Shown here: positions 16,878 through 28,700 of the stretch, one piece after another
Layout: the number at the start of each line of letters is the position of its first letter
Position numbering within the stretch: the first letter of the stretch is position 1
Assembly (NCBI GenBank): GCA_025345505.1
Contig: JANVCC010000130.1
Span: 2,943,350 to 3,007,349, forward strand
Direction of reading: 5' to 3'
DNA: 64,000 bases
DNA from: Todiramphus chloris collaris
Lineage: Eukaryota; Chordata; Aves; Coraciiformes; Alcedinidae
The notes under the pieces: model-generated
Told to the model about the DNA's origin: nothing
The model's input: only the letters and a program-made list of their open reading frames with translations
The model's database searches: none
Program-made: the position numbers and the translations under genes

Positions 16878-18031
16878 AACCAGGACTTGCTGTGTAATGG
16901 CAGGGGAAAAAAAAAAAAGAAGAAAAAAAAAAAAGGTTGCGATAACCACTTAACATGACTCGGTGAAGGGAGTCAGTGCTGGAGGGTACAGGGATACTCT
17001 GCAGGTTAATTTGTGTTTACCAAAGGGAAACTGCCCAGCCTAGCCCTGGGAAAACTGACTGTGCTTGCTGCCGTCAGCATTTATCAGTCCAAGCCTAGAT
17101 CAAAGATACAGGTGGAAAAAGAAGGTGAGAAGTGCAACACTGGAGTGTAGGTGCGGTGCAGATGTCCTCTGGACTGGCGCTGCTAGTACCAGCAGGGAGG
17201 GTCCAGTAGACAGATCATGGCTGTGCTGGGCAAACCCCAGAGACTGATGTGGTGGGAGATAGAGGTACAGGCAGATTTCTCAGGCAGAAATGAACCAGCA
17301 CGACAAAAATAGGAGATACAGATTACAATACATATTTTTATAGCTATGTGGGTACACATGTGCTCCAGCACACATGTGTCTCCAGCACATAGGTACGAGC
17401 AAGGAGAGAACTCTTGGCTGGTGGGAACAGAGCAGGGAGGAAGAGGGAGAACAGAGCAAACACCTTGCAAGGCATGTGCCTGCTTTGTGACCAGAGACCC
17501 AGGGTCAGGCAGCAACCTAAAATATGAAGCAGATCTCCAGGTTATAGGTACAATTGCCTCAAATTTTGTGGGAGGATGCATAGAGCCCACCATGCTCCTT
17601 AGAGTCTTGTGCTGGTGGGGATTGACCCCCATGCCCTGCTGGGGATTTGCTTTGGGAACAAAAGGGAGGTGTGCGAGGCAGCTGGGCAAAGTTAGCAAAT
17701 AAAAATCCCGGTTGTGCAAATGTTCCCGTCCGTGACACCTGCTTTGTTTCAGTGCCACAATCACCTAAAACAAAGTGTGCCCTGACCGCGAGACAGGACG
17801 GACTGTGAAAATCTGGATTCAAAAATCATGCAAATGCAGCAAGGAGGACCTTATGGCACAGCTCACACGCCTTTCTCAGGGAAGGGGAGGGGATGGAGCT
17901 GGAAACCAAGTTTTGCAGAGAGAACGAGAGCCAGACAGCATCCTCCCTCAAGGTTTCCAAACCTCCCTGCACGGTTCCCTGCCCCTGTGGGCCAGGAGGA
18001 CATGTGTCCTCCTCCTCTTCCATAGGTCCAT

Positions 18032-18071
18032 GCAGCTGAGGGGCTATGGGCAGCTGAGGGGCTATGGGCAG
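18032..18071. repeat. 18-bp tandem repeat, 2.2 copies
   Basis: The unit GCAGCTGAGGGGCTATGG is repeated exactly from 18032 to 18067, followed by a partial third copy. It lies about 135 bp from the response-element cluster. Confidence 0.9.
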
Positions 18072-18205
18072 CCAAGGCTTTTTCTCGAGATTTCTCCAAT
18101 TGTCCCGAGAAGTGGGACGGGCGCCAAGAGCAGCAGCTGCAATCTCAGGGTGGGCACAGGAAACGGCCCCTTCACAAACAGCCTCATGTGGACTTTGCTT
18201 CACCG

Positions 18206-18319
18206 TGACTCAGCAAAAATGCCCCTCCGCCACAGCCAGAAACCTTTACTCAGCAATTCTGGGCAGCCTGGCCTGACCCTGACTCAGCAGGACAGCAATG
18301 CTGGGGGGAGGGTGAGTCA
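18206..18319. promoter_or_regulatory. Clustered StRE/ARE motifs: probable HMOX1 distal enhancer, about -4.9 kb
   Basis: Within 114 bp there are two exact TGACTCAGCA sites (18206-18215 and 18280-18289; the reverse complement is TGCTGAGTCA), one variant TTACTCAGCA (18246-18255) and one AP-1 core TGAGTCA (18313-18319). Mammalian HMOX1 has E1 and E2 enhancers at about -4 and -9/-10 kb, built from multiple copies of this same element and bound by NRF2 or BACH1 with small MAFs. Position, motif identity and clustering all fit an E1-type enhancer. Function here is inferred. Confidence 0.75.
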
Positions 18320-21300
18320 ACGTTACCGGGAAGCAAGCTGCGGGGCTTGGGGGCTCAGGCAAATGTAGGGAGTCCCAGTGGGACATGGAAAAAGCTGGTG
18401 TCAGTCTGGGAAAGCTGCACACCTCTCTGACCTGGGGACCTGGGGGACTCTGTGGCCATCTGCCCTGGGATCAGGACAGTCCCTGCTCCAGACAGGGGGA
18501 ATCAAGGCTCTGCTGGGGTGCTTGGATGGGCGCCCGACTTGGCCAGTGCTGGTGGAAAACACCAAACCCAGGAGATACGGATTGTGGGAATGAGTTTGTT
18601 TTAGAGGCAGGCGTGTGAGGTGTGCTGATTTACCCAACTGCCACACCACAGGGTGTGGCATAGCCTAACTCCCCCCTTTCCCCCTCTCCTTACTCATTTT
18701 CTTTACTCAAAGATGGCTTCGGGGCAGGCAGGCAAGACAGTATTTACCCCAGCAAGCTGCTGTCTGTTTTGAAAGGGTGACAGCTACATGCTAACAAGAA
18801 GAAATAAGCCAAAGAAGTGGTAGCAAGGGCAGGTATTTCTTCAAAGCCCTTTGTTTAAGGGCAGAGTGGGCTCAGCTTTGGAGAGCCCTGGGCACCACGG
18901 TGCTTATGGACTGCAGCCTCTAGTGCGAAGGAGCAAGAATGTCCCCCTTTTTGGGGAGGCCTTCTCTAGCATCCCTGGCACTGGGGAGCCGGGGCTGGAG
19001 TCCCTGTGTGGCAGAGACCCCCTTCCCCTGAACAGTGCTCAGCACAGGAGGTCTTCAGGGACATGGCTGCAGCTCTTGAACCAAGTAATCATTAACAAGA
19101 GCTCCTGGGCAACATGGGATTCAAATTAAAGCGTTCATCTGCAGGGTGGGGTCTGGCAGAGGCAAGAGGGACCAAAGGTTCTTGGCACAGGGTAAACTTC
19201 CACTTACTGCTCTGTTGGAGCTGGTGGTTGATGGTGTGAATCGGGGCACAGAATGCATCCCTGCCTGGAGGCAGCAGGGACAGGCAGAGGGGCACTGCTG
19301 GCAGCAAATCACCCACACCCTGGCTTCTTTATTTCTTTTTTTTTTTTTTTAACTTCTCTATTTAGACTGAAATTGTGCAAAAGAGCTCAGAGAAGTTGGT
19401 ACCTATCTCCCACTGGGACTGGTCTGGTATTTAAGGCCCTTTTTTTTTTTTTTTTTTTTGTGGTCAGGGAGCTAAAAATACCACTGAAGTGCCTCACAGC
19501 AATCTTTCTAAACACAGATTTTCCGGCCACTCTATGCTGGTGAAAGAGCCTTCCCTAAAGCTGTAGGAAAGCTGTGTCCTTGCCTCACCCCACCATCAAA
19601 TTCACCTTGTGCCTGATGCATGCTTTTCTGCCAGGAAACCACAGCGCCTGGAGACTGGCACATGCAGCTTTTTTGTGCCGGGAGGGAATTACTGATCCAC
19701 CCCGAGAAAAGCCCTGCTGCAGAGCCCATCTTCCCAGGGGTCTGCTCACCAGGGCTGAGCCCCAAGCCATGCTGCTGCAGAGTGAAACACCCCTGTCCCG
19801 GGGCTCCCAGCAAGGACCAAGTTCCAGCCCTGCAGAAATGCTGCTGGAGACAGCACTGCAGCAAACTTCTATTCATGGAGAGCGATCCTGTCCCGCCTCA
19901 CCCATCCCCATCCCTCTGACCACTGGTGATCCTGCCAGGAGGGGGAAGCGAATCTGCTTGCTCATGAAGTTCCCGAGGTCCCACACACTCACACAAGACT
20001 TTTGCAAGGAGGGTGGCAAATAGGGAAGAGGAAGCTTTTGCTCGTGAGCCTGTGCTGCTGAGGCCCCATTCTCTTGCTCAGGTTTCTCCGGTCACTGACA
20101 CAAAGCAACAGGGACACTTGTTCACCTAACATGGCAGAGTGCCAGGCACCAAGCAGGATGCTCTGGGTGCCCTACAAGCCAGGGGAGAGCAGGCAAGTCA
20201 AGAAAAGAGCAATCTCCTCAGGGCTACCAACCACCTTGGCATTATCCTGGTGCAAGACATCACCTCTGTCTGGGTGGTTTGTGAAATAGCTTCAGAAGAA
20301 ACAGAAAAAAGCAGAGTGGTGGCCAGTACAACTCCTTCTGTGGCACCAGTGACCACTGGCTGTCTCCATTTCCTTGGTCCCAAGCACTGGGGCACCTACT
20401 TTTCACGTTTGCACATTTTTCTTATCCTACTTTTTTTTTTTTTCTTCTCTTTCTTTTTTCTTTCCTCTTCTTGTGCTTTCATTTGCTTATGCCCCCACAT
20501 AGATAAAAATGAGTTACCTACAGAAATGCTTTCCTTCCTCACAACCTCTCTTCTGCTCACCAAGTAGCTGCTGTATGTCCCTCCCCAGCATCTCCATCTG
20601 CCCTGAGCAGCACCACTAAAACACTGATCTGAAGGGAAGGGAAAGTGGCTTTATTCTCATTTTGTAAGGGAAGGGGGAATTTTCTTATCCAAAATAAGCT
20701 TTGAGGAAGTTTTTACATGGCAGAGCAACATGAAAGTCCTGTGGGATGAACAGTCTTCCCAGGGTACTAGAACGGGACATTTCTGTGCTGATTTGTGAGA
20801 CGATGTTGTGGGAAATCAGGAAATAGTTTTGTTTACTGCTCTTTAAAACAAATAATAAAAAATTCATATACTATTTGGAGGTCGGTAATAGGTAAAAGAG
20901 AAGCATGGGGTTTTTTTTTTTTGCAATGTTTGTATGCCAAAAAACACCTGACCCCAAACATTATGGAAATTCACATTAAGTTTTGCATATATTTGATCTT
21001 TAGAGATGTGGAGCAACTCTGACCCAGTACAAGGAAGTTATGCCTTTCTTCAAATTACATAGAAACAACTGTTGTAGGTCATGCACAATCTCTGTCCAGG
21101 TCAGGATCCTGTTCCCAGTGCAGTTATTAATGGATGCTTAGACACAGCGCAGGCGCTGCTTCCCGGCTCCCGTGCAGTCACAACAGTGGACTGACAGCTG
21201 CAGCATAACGCTTAGAATAAGGGAAAACTTTTGCTCCGTTTTCTTTCTAGTGGTTGCACAGCTTGCTAAGCAGGTCATTGCAGAGCGAGAGGTTGTCCTC

Positions 21301-23432
21301 TGCAGCTGGTGGAGCTCAGGCTGAGGGACCACAGCCATCTGGTGGTCAGAAGCGAACAGGCACCATTGGTTTTAAAATAGCAACATTAGAAAACCCTTTT
21401 AAAACGGGAAAGGCACTGAAAGGAACTCTTTAGAGTGGTGTAATTTTTTTTTTTTGCAACCATAAAGCAGTTTTCACTAATGCAAAACATTTGGCCTGTG
21501 CTTAAAGTGATCCCTTGCAGACCTGGTGGGTTTTTTTTTTCAAAGTTCCTCCTTAGAAGAAACCTTGCAAAATTACTCATGCTGTTACTGGGTATAATCT
21601 GTAACAAGGATGACAGTACTAATTTGAGAATCTTTCCATGCCCTCATAGCCATTCTTCATGTTTTCAGTTGCTTGGAAAAACTATATGTCATCCCTGTAG
21701 GATAAATCTCTGTGCTGGGCGGCCCGCAGTGAAGAGCATGCACCATGATCATAGCTGGTCACCTGGTGGAGAAGGGATAGGCTCACCCAGAGGGTCACGA
21801 GCAGCACTCCAAATTTTCACCTGTTGGTCATTGCTCCAAACTGACCCCGCTTGGCAGCCACCAAAACCCCTTCCCACCTGTTTGCCCCGTGACAAAAATA
21901 ACAGCGAGCCAATTCCCCTGCACTCAAATCTTCCTCAGGCACTGTCCCCTCTTGGCTTTGCCAGCTCCTGTGCTGGCTGTCTGGGGAGGATGAAAACAAG
22001 GCGAGGGTGGAGAATGGGTCTTTACCCTGAGGTGTGCTCAGAGCATCCCAAGGGCAGCAAGGAGGAGCTTGAACTCCACGTGCTCAGCTGATACATTTGG
22101 GGATGGCTTCATTTCTCTTTCAGAGGAAAATTCAGGCAAAGCACTCAGGGAGCTGGAGGCACCAAGAACTTTAAGCACTTGCTGAGGTGCAAACCAATGT
22201 TCAAAACATCACCAGTGTTAACAGGTTGGTGTCCCTTGCAAATGCTGACTGTAGACCAGAAGCCCTCCTTTACTGGCAGAGCCAGGCAGCCTGAGTCCAG
22301 AAACTGGCAGGAGGATTTGGGCATCAGGCCCCTTGCTCAGGAAGCCCTTCTGGCCTCACAATTGCAAAACCTGCCAGCCGGGGCTCCATCGTGTCTCTGC
22401 TCTTGCTTCCTCTCCTGCAGGTGCACCAGCAGGGGAAGCTCAGCACTTGGCCCTTTTGCCTTTCCTCCTTGTTCTCTTTTACTGTTGAGACTTGCAGGAG
22501 GGAAGCTGCAGGGGCTCTCAGACCCACACGTCTCAGCTCAAGAGTCCTTTCTCACAGGAGGGATCTGCACGGCGGGATGCTGTACTGGACTGTAGCTCAT
22601 GGCCGGTCATGGTCCCTTGACTTCAAGTGTCCTCCTGTGGTCTACATTCCCAGCACAGGGCCTTTGGTGCAAGCTCCGCATGCTCTGGCTAGTTGGGGAA
22701 GAAGGTGCTCTCTGGGGAGCTGAGTTTGTCTCTGGGCTTGCTGCCAGGGTGACCACAAAGGCCAGAGCTGGCACTGTATGGGCAATTACAACCTCTCCGC
22801 CCATCACTTCACTTCTAGCATCTGCTGGGACACGGATGCTTTAGAGACTTAAAAAAAAAAAAAAAAGAAAAAAGAAAAGAAAAAAAAGGGAGGCTATTTC
22901 AGGAAGCTGCGAGTGTGGTAAAAATGGACTTGTGACAGAGGTCTGTGTCTGTGCCACTCTCCAGCATTTACCTGTGTTTGCCACATGAAACCCTCAGGAA
23001 TTGGGTAAGGCAGAAAACCATGGCTCTTAGGATGTGCTCTTCAGAGAGAAAGTGCTTTGCATGCTTTGTTCGAGCTAAGTCTTTCTTAGGTGAGGAGCAT
23101 GGGGTCCTGTGGCACAATGAAGTCCTGCTGCAGAACTGGCTGTGTGTGTGGGGGGTGTAGCTGTGAGGTGAAGCCATGCCTGTTTAGCTTCAGGTAGTCT
23201 CCAGCAGAGCCACTTATGGACTCATCAGCAAGATGGGGCAGGACAGGCAGCTTTAGGCTGGGTTTTCCTCTCCACACCACTTCCAGAAGATAGCATGCTC
23301 ACCCTGTTTTGAGGACTGCTGCTCAAAGAGGGTTATATTAAACGTACAATACCACCTGGATCAGAAAGGAGGAAGGTTTCCCTCGGTCCCTCCCAGAGGC
23401 ACTGGGAATGCAATAGAATTTGAAATAGCAAA

Positions 23433-25746
23433 TTTATTTTTCCAAGGGACAAGATGTCCAAGGATGCTATACGCTGTCTGTCTTGCAAAGCTGAAGAAGA
23501 CACAAAGCCTCCTCCTGTCCCACTGCTGCTTACAGAGGAGGAAACCCAGCACCCTGATTTTTCCAGCTCTGCTGCCACTAGCTGCACAACAGCTCTGCTC
23601 GCAGCTCTTATCCTTAAGCCTCTGCCTGAGCTTGGTACAGCTGAGACTGCAGTGCGGGCACAGTGAGAGGAAGTGCTAAGGTATGGACAAAAACTAATTT
23701 AACTCCTTCCTACAAGCCCAGGTATCAGATGACACTTTCAACCTCCTTTTAAGAATCCTGCCCCCAGCTGGACACCAGGAGATGGCACTGGGACAACTGA
23801 GGACACCCTGTGGATACCAGTGAGCCCTTTCAAGGCAACTGTATTTCTTGCATGTCTTATGCATGATTTATGGTCTGTGAGGTGGGTTATTCAGATCTGG
23901 TCACAAGGCAGAGAGGGAAATGAGAGGAGGTAGCTCACTCTCTTGCTATTTTGAGATGGGCTGTGGTGACCTCCTCAAAAGACAGTGCTAAAAAGCAGCG
24001 AGCACCTGCCTTGGCTCACAACACCCTCAGCCCCCATGCCGTGCGTCATTTCAGTGCCTTGCCTTTCTGTGGAGAGGAAATGTGGCTGCACGGTCCCTCC
24101 CTCTCCTCCCCCTCTGAGTCCTCCCCACGCCAGCACTGACAGTGCACCCATGCCTTCAAGGGAGGCTCAAGACTTTGCTCCTTTAATGTGCAATAAAAAA
24201 AGGCAACTCTTCCCACGCTGAACAAGAAATCCCACGAGCAGGAGCCCCAGGCTTGGCACCCTCCTCCCTGGCTGCCTTTTACAATTGGGCAGCATGTGCA
24301 GTTTGCTCAGAAGGTGTTTGCTCCCCATGTGCAAAGGAGAAGAGAAGACTATGGGGAAACCTTGTAAGTGGCTTTCCAGTACTTAAAGGGGGCCTACAGG
24401 AAAGATGGGGAGGGACTTTTTATCAGGAAGTGTAGTGATAGGGTAAATTGTAAGAGTTTTAAACTGAAAGAGGGAAGATTTGGATGACACATAAGGGAAA
24501 AAATTATTTACTGTGAGGGTGGCGAGGCACTGGAATAGGTTGTCCAGAGAAGCTGTGGATGCCCCATCCCTGCAAGTGTTTTAAGGCCAGGTTGGATGGG
24601 GCTTTGAGCAACCTGATCTAGTGGGAACTAGATGATCTCTAAGGTCCCTTCTAACCCAAACCATTCTATGGTTCCTGGCTGCTGCAAGGCTGGTTTGCTG
24701 GCATGAGATGACTGCTGTCCTGCTTCATCTCTGTGCTCACCAGCAGAACAAGCTACACTAGCAACAGCATGCTCTCGCTGGTGTAACAGGCCTCCTGCTT
24801 TAGGGAACACAGCTCTTCAGCCCCAGCACACAGTGCTACCCTGAGGGGGGTCTATAGTGTTGCCCTGATCAGAGGCTCAGAGAGACTCCCCACATTGCAG
24901 CATGATGTGGTGGAAGGGAGGGGGAGGTGGGATCACATCAGGGAAAGAGGGGGGAAAAGTGTAAGAAAGGGAGAAAATGTAACTGCAAAGAGTTTGCTGG
25001 AGGCACATCCTACCCCACAGCAGATGGCCCCTTCAGCCTGGAGTACTGCTAGCAGCAAAAGCCCTGTTTCAGCTTTGGCAACTGGCTGTCATGCAGCAGA
25101 AACATTCGGGCTGTGGGTAGGATTTTGGATAAATTCTGATGAGGAGGGGGAGGAAAGGAAGTGGAAGAGAAGGGCTTGCGAGTGGGAAGGTATTGCATAC
25201 CACAAGCACTTGTGCAGAAGAGACCAGAGCAGCAGGGCCCCTCTACCATTAGTGTTCCTTCACCCTCTGTAATGCTTCATGTCCCATGCTCTCTAGCATA
25301 ACACTGGCAGGCAGAGGGGTGAAGAGCGGTTCTAGGGAAGGGGTGAGGAAAGAGGCAGGCAGGAATGATTCCAGCAGCAGACTGCAGCCTCTTCTATTTC
25401 TTGGGCAAGATCTCTAACTACCTCACTGCAGAGGAGGAGGATGGGGAGCTTCTTCCGCTTTGCCCACACTGTACCAAAAAAAAAAAAAGAAAAGAAAAAA
25501 GCCCACTGAACTCCCACATTCTCTAGCAGCTTTGAAAACCCCCCTCACAAGTCTATTGTGTGACATCCCTAAACACAACAAAGATTATCTGAAATCTGAA
25601 AGCAGCTTAAAAATAAAAACAACTCAAAGGGAAAAGAGGAAGAGAGTGGAGGAAGGGGACAGAGTCCTTCCCCTGCTGGCCCCTAGTTGGAGGCAGCAAA
25701 ACAGCACACACAGCCTCTTGCTCCACAGCACACCAGTCCATAGCAT
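23433..25746 (-). terminator. TOM1: TOM1 3'UTR with candidate polyadenylation signals
   Basis: On the minus strand the first signals after the stop codon are ATTAAA at 24187-24182 and AATAAA at 23438-23433. Which is used cannot be decided from sequence. If the distal one is used, the CR1 fragment at 24350-24676 is part of the 3'UTR. Confidence 0.4.
24350..24676 (+). mobile_element. CR1 LINE 3' fragment
   Basis: The text from the GGTTGTCCAGAGAAGCTGTG region through the shared GGCCAGGTTGGATGGGGCTT block to the terminal CCATTCTATGG is the diagnostic CR1 3' end. It is 5'-truncated, inserted antisense to TOM1, and diverged. Confidence 0.9.
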
Positions 25747-28700
25747 TCACAAGGCAAACATCGCATCATCTTCCTTTGCTTGCTTCCGGTGATGGCTGGC
25801 AGCAGGAGGGGAGACGGACGTCCCTGCTGAGGAGCTGGACAAAGTAGGTAGCCGGTCTGCAACTTTTGCTCGTTCTTCCAGAAACTTGTCAAACTCTGGA
25901 GCAAGAGAAGAGTGGAGCGTTAACAAGGAGGGATGTTTGTGGAAAGCCAAGGTGCTTGCAGGAACAGCTGGAGGAGGGAGTTGGCTGGCAAGTCTTACCT
26001 TCGCTGGTGACACCCTTTGCATCATCTGACTCTCCCTAGGGATGGAGGAGAAGGGCATGGTTAGAAGTAAGGTAGACAAAGGCACCTCCACAGATGTGAT
26101 TCTTTGCATAGAGAAAGACAGGACAACGCTCCCCCCACCTCTGCAGTACTGCCATGTTGGAGTGACCCTGAGCCTCAGTTCATTAGCTGTGCCTCGCAGA
26201 AGGCTAATTATACTGGTGTGGTATCCCAAAACCCGCGTTCTTGGCTTTTCCTCCCCTGCTCCCTCTGAGCAGCCTGTGCCACACATTCAGCAGTGCCAGC
26301 GCTGTTGTACACTGCCTAAAATCCAGCCCCGCAGACAACTCTGGCACAACTGCTGGCTCCAAAAAAGCAGCTTCTCACCACGTCGGTGGAGAGCCACTTC
26401 TCTATGTCTTCCATGAAATTGGCTTGTGGAACCGGCACCTAGGACAGAAGCAAAAAGAGCAGTGAGGCTAAGAAAACAAAGGGTGTTCCAGGAAACCCAC
26501 TCTGCAAAAAGAAAGCCTAACCCAAAAGCTAACCCTCTTCTTCCACCATTCAGTCAGCTCAAGCCCTTCCAAATCCAGCAAGTGCCACTGCGAAGTTGTC
26601 CCAGCTACCAATGCCACCACTCACCTGCTTCCTCTGCCCCATCCACACCCAGACATGCATGTTTCCAGAACACATGCTGTTAAAAGCATCTGGGGTTCGG
26701 TGGTTGGCTTTTAGGTATTATGACTGGACCAGGCTTTCCATTTTGATAAGGACTCAGTAGGTGGTATCTGGCTGCTTGTGTTAGGCAGCCAGGAAACAAG
26801 AGATGTGCTTTCCTCCACACCTCCTCACTTCTACAAACCAGTGACAGTCTGATGTCAAAGTCTGTGAAGCCCAAGATACCAGACATGCCAGGTTTGGCAC
26901 CACATTAAGGGTGAAAGACACCTGCCAAGAAGTGATTCTCTGGTAGGACCATGGAGCACATCAGGATTTGACATCAAACCAAAATACAGAAACAGATATA
27001 TCAACGACAAGGTCCTCTACAGTGAAAGTAAATCTTACTTCCAGTAGTGCTGAGGCTAGCTCAGAAGCTTTCATGTCCCCAGCCAATTTAAGTGGCAAAC
27101 AAACACCTTCCTAGAGGGCAGAGATAGCCTCGAAGGAAACCAAGTCCAATTCAAAACCCCAGATCCTTTTCTCCAGTCATGAACTCCTGAACAAAGCTGA
27201 GCAAGGAGAAGCCCTTGCTAGGGGGTCCACAAGCAGAAGCAGAAGAGAACAGTTGTGGGAACTTGTTTATTAGTCTCCCATTATGTACAGCTCTCTTGTT
27301 CTCAGGAAAGCAGCAAGACCAAGAAAAAGAGCAATCCCTTCTTACCAAGGACAGGCAGATTTCCCCAAACCAGGGAGCACGTTCAGACAGTTACCACAGC
27401 TGGCAGATGGACGAATGGGTGTGGAAGGTGATGTGTGAGATTAGGCAATTTTCAAAGTGAACTGGCTTTATCTACCCAGAGAGGAACTCTTTGGAGTAGA
27501 AGTGCATTCAAGCCAACTGGACAGCACGTGGGGAAACTTCCTACAGCAGACATCAGTCTGGGCAGTGCCCATGTCAGGAAGACAAGCTAACAAGCTTCAG
27601 TCCCAGGAGTGTGTTAAAGCCTCGGTATGCCTGAGGGACCATTAACTGCAGAAATTCCTGCTACCAAAAGACCAAACTCAATGGCCTGAAGGCTCAAACA
27701 CTTCAGCCACTTCAACGCTTCAAACACTTCTCCTCCTCTAGAGGAGACCTTGAATGGGGTAAAAGCCAGAATGTGTTTTCCCCCCAAAATGGGGCAGCTT
27801 GTTCTGAACAGGAAAGGCTGCAGGGAGAATGAATGGTGGCAGACTTCCTCATGATGCCACTGGATATTGCTTCTGACCCGGACACCCACTCCAAAACAGG
27901 CCATCCTCTAGCTCAAAGAGTGGCACATGCTCTCAGGGCCTCAAAGCTCCCAGCATTTCTTACTACAGACATGTTTACTTGAGGAAGGGCTGACACTCAG
28001 CCTGCTTCCTTCCCAACCCTGGTCTCCACTACTGCCCAGAACAGGGTTGCTCCATTTGAGTTTGCAGTCTCTGCTGATGTCTGCTGTGCATCCTCACGTG
28101 CTGTGCCAGCACCACCTCTAGTTCAGAAGCCCCAGCCCCCTTCCTCCTTGCTGATGCTCCATGATCTCACCATTCCTTGTCGCATCATCCACTTAGTCAG
28201 CTGGACTCCATCACTGGGGGCACCTGACTCCCCCTGGTCAAGAGAGAGTCTGAACTGAAAGCTGCTATCACAGAGGATGGTGGAGAGGGAAGGCAGTAGG
28301 TTTAGGATGGGGGAAACAAGTAGGGTGGCCTACTTCTCTGATTGCAGAGAGAAGGCAACTGGACTTGGAAACCTGATGAAGAGGAAATAAAACACACATT
28401 TCCAGGTGGAAATTTCCCTGCAAATATAAGGAGGCCATCCTGTTACTGACTAAATCAATCACAGACTTTCCATAGTTCCCCAGCTCTGGAATTTAAAGAA
28501 TGAGGTATATAGCTGAGGTAGGAAATGCAGGTTGTTGGAGATTGGGAGTTATCTTCAGTTGTATTAAACACTTGATTTTTTCCCAACAGAAAACACATTT
28601 ATTGTGTTGGTGAGCAAGAAGGATACTCTCATTCCTGGTGATGCACTAAAAGCTCTGTGGCCACTTACCGTTCCTGTGTTCTGCTGCCGGGCATCCAGGG

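Larger units (their letters stand above)
13336..23400. other. Intergenic, HMOX1 upstream to TOM1 3' end
   Basis: Apart from the response-element groups listed separately, I find no gene in this 10 kb. It contains homopolymer-rich spots (A-rich 16909-16934, T-rich 19336-19351, 19441-19459 and 20430-20445, A-rich 22850-22888) and a 2.2-copy 18-bp tandem repeat at 18032-18071. The longest open frame (about 200 codons on the plus strand near 21.5-22.1 kb) has no recognisable protein features. Confidence 0.6.

Noticed and set aside
16909..16934. Poly-A stretch as a retrogene tail
   Set aside because: No open frame or gene-like sequence precedes it; treated as simple A-rich sequence.
16956..16965. 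TGACTCGGTG as another antioxidant response element
   Set aside because: It lacks the required GC at the end of the TGACnnnGC consensus.
21480..22091. 203-codon plus-strand open frame between HMOX1 and TOM1
   Set aside because: No domain, low-complexity start through a T-run, no splice or promoter context. Length is within chance for a 10-kb interval.
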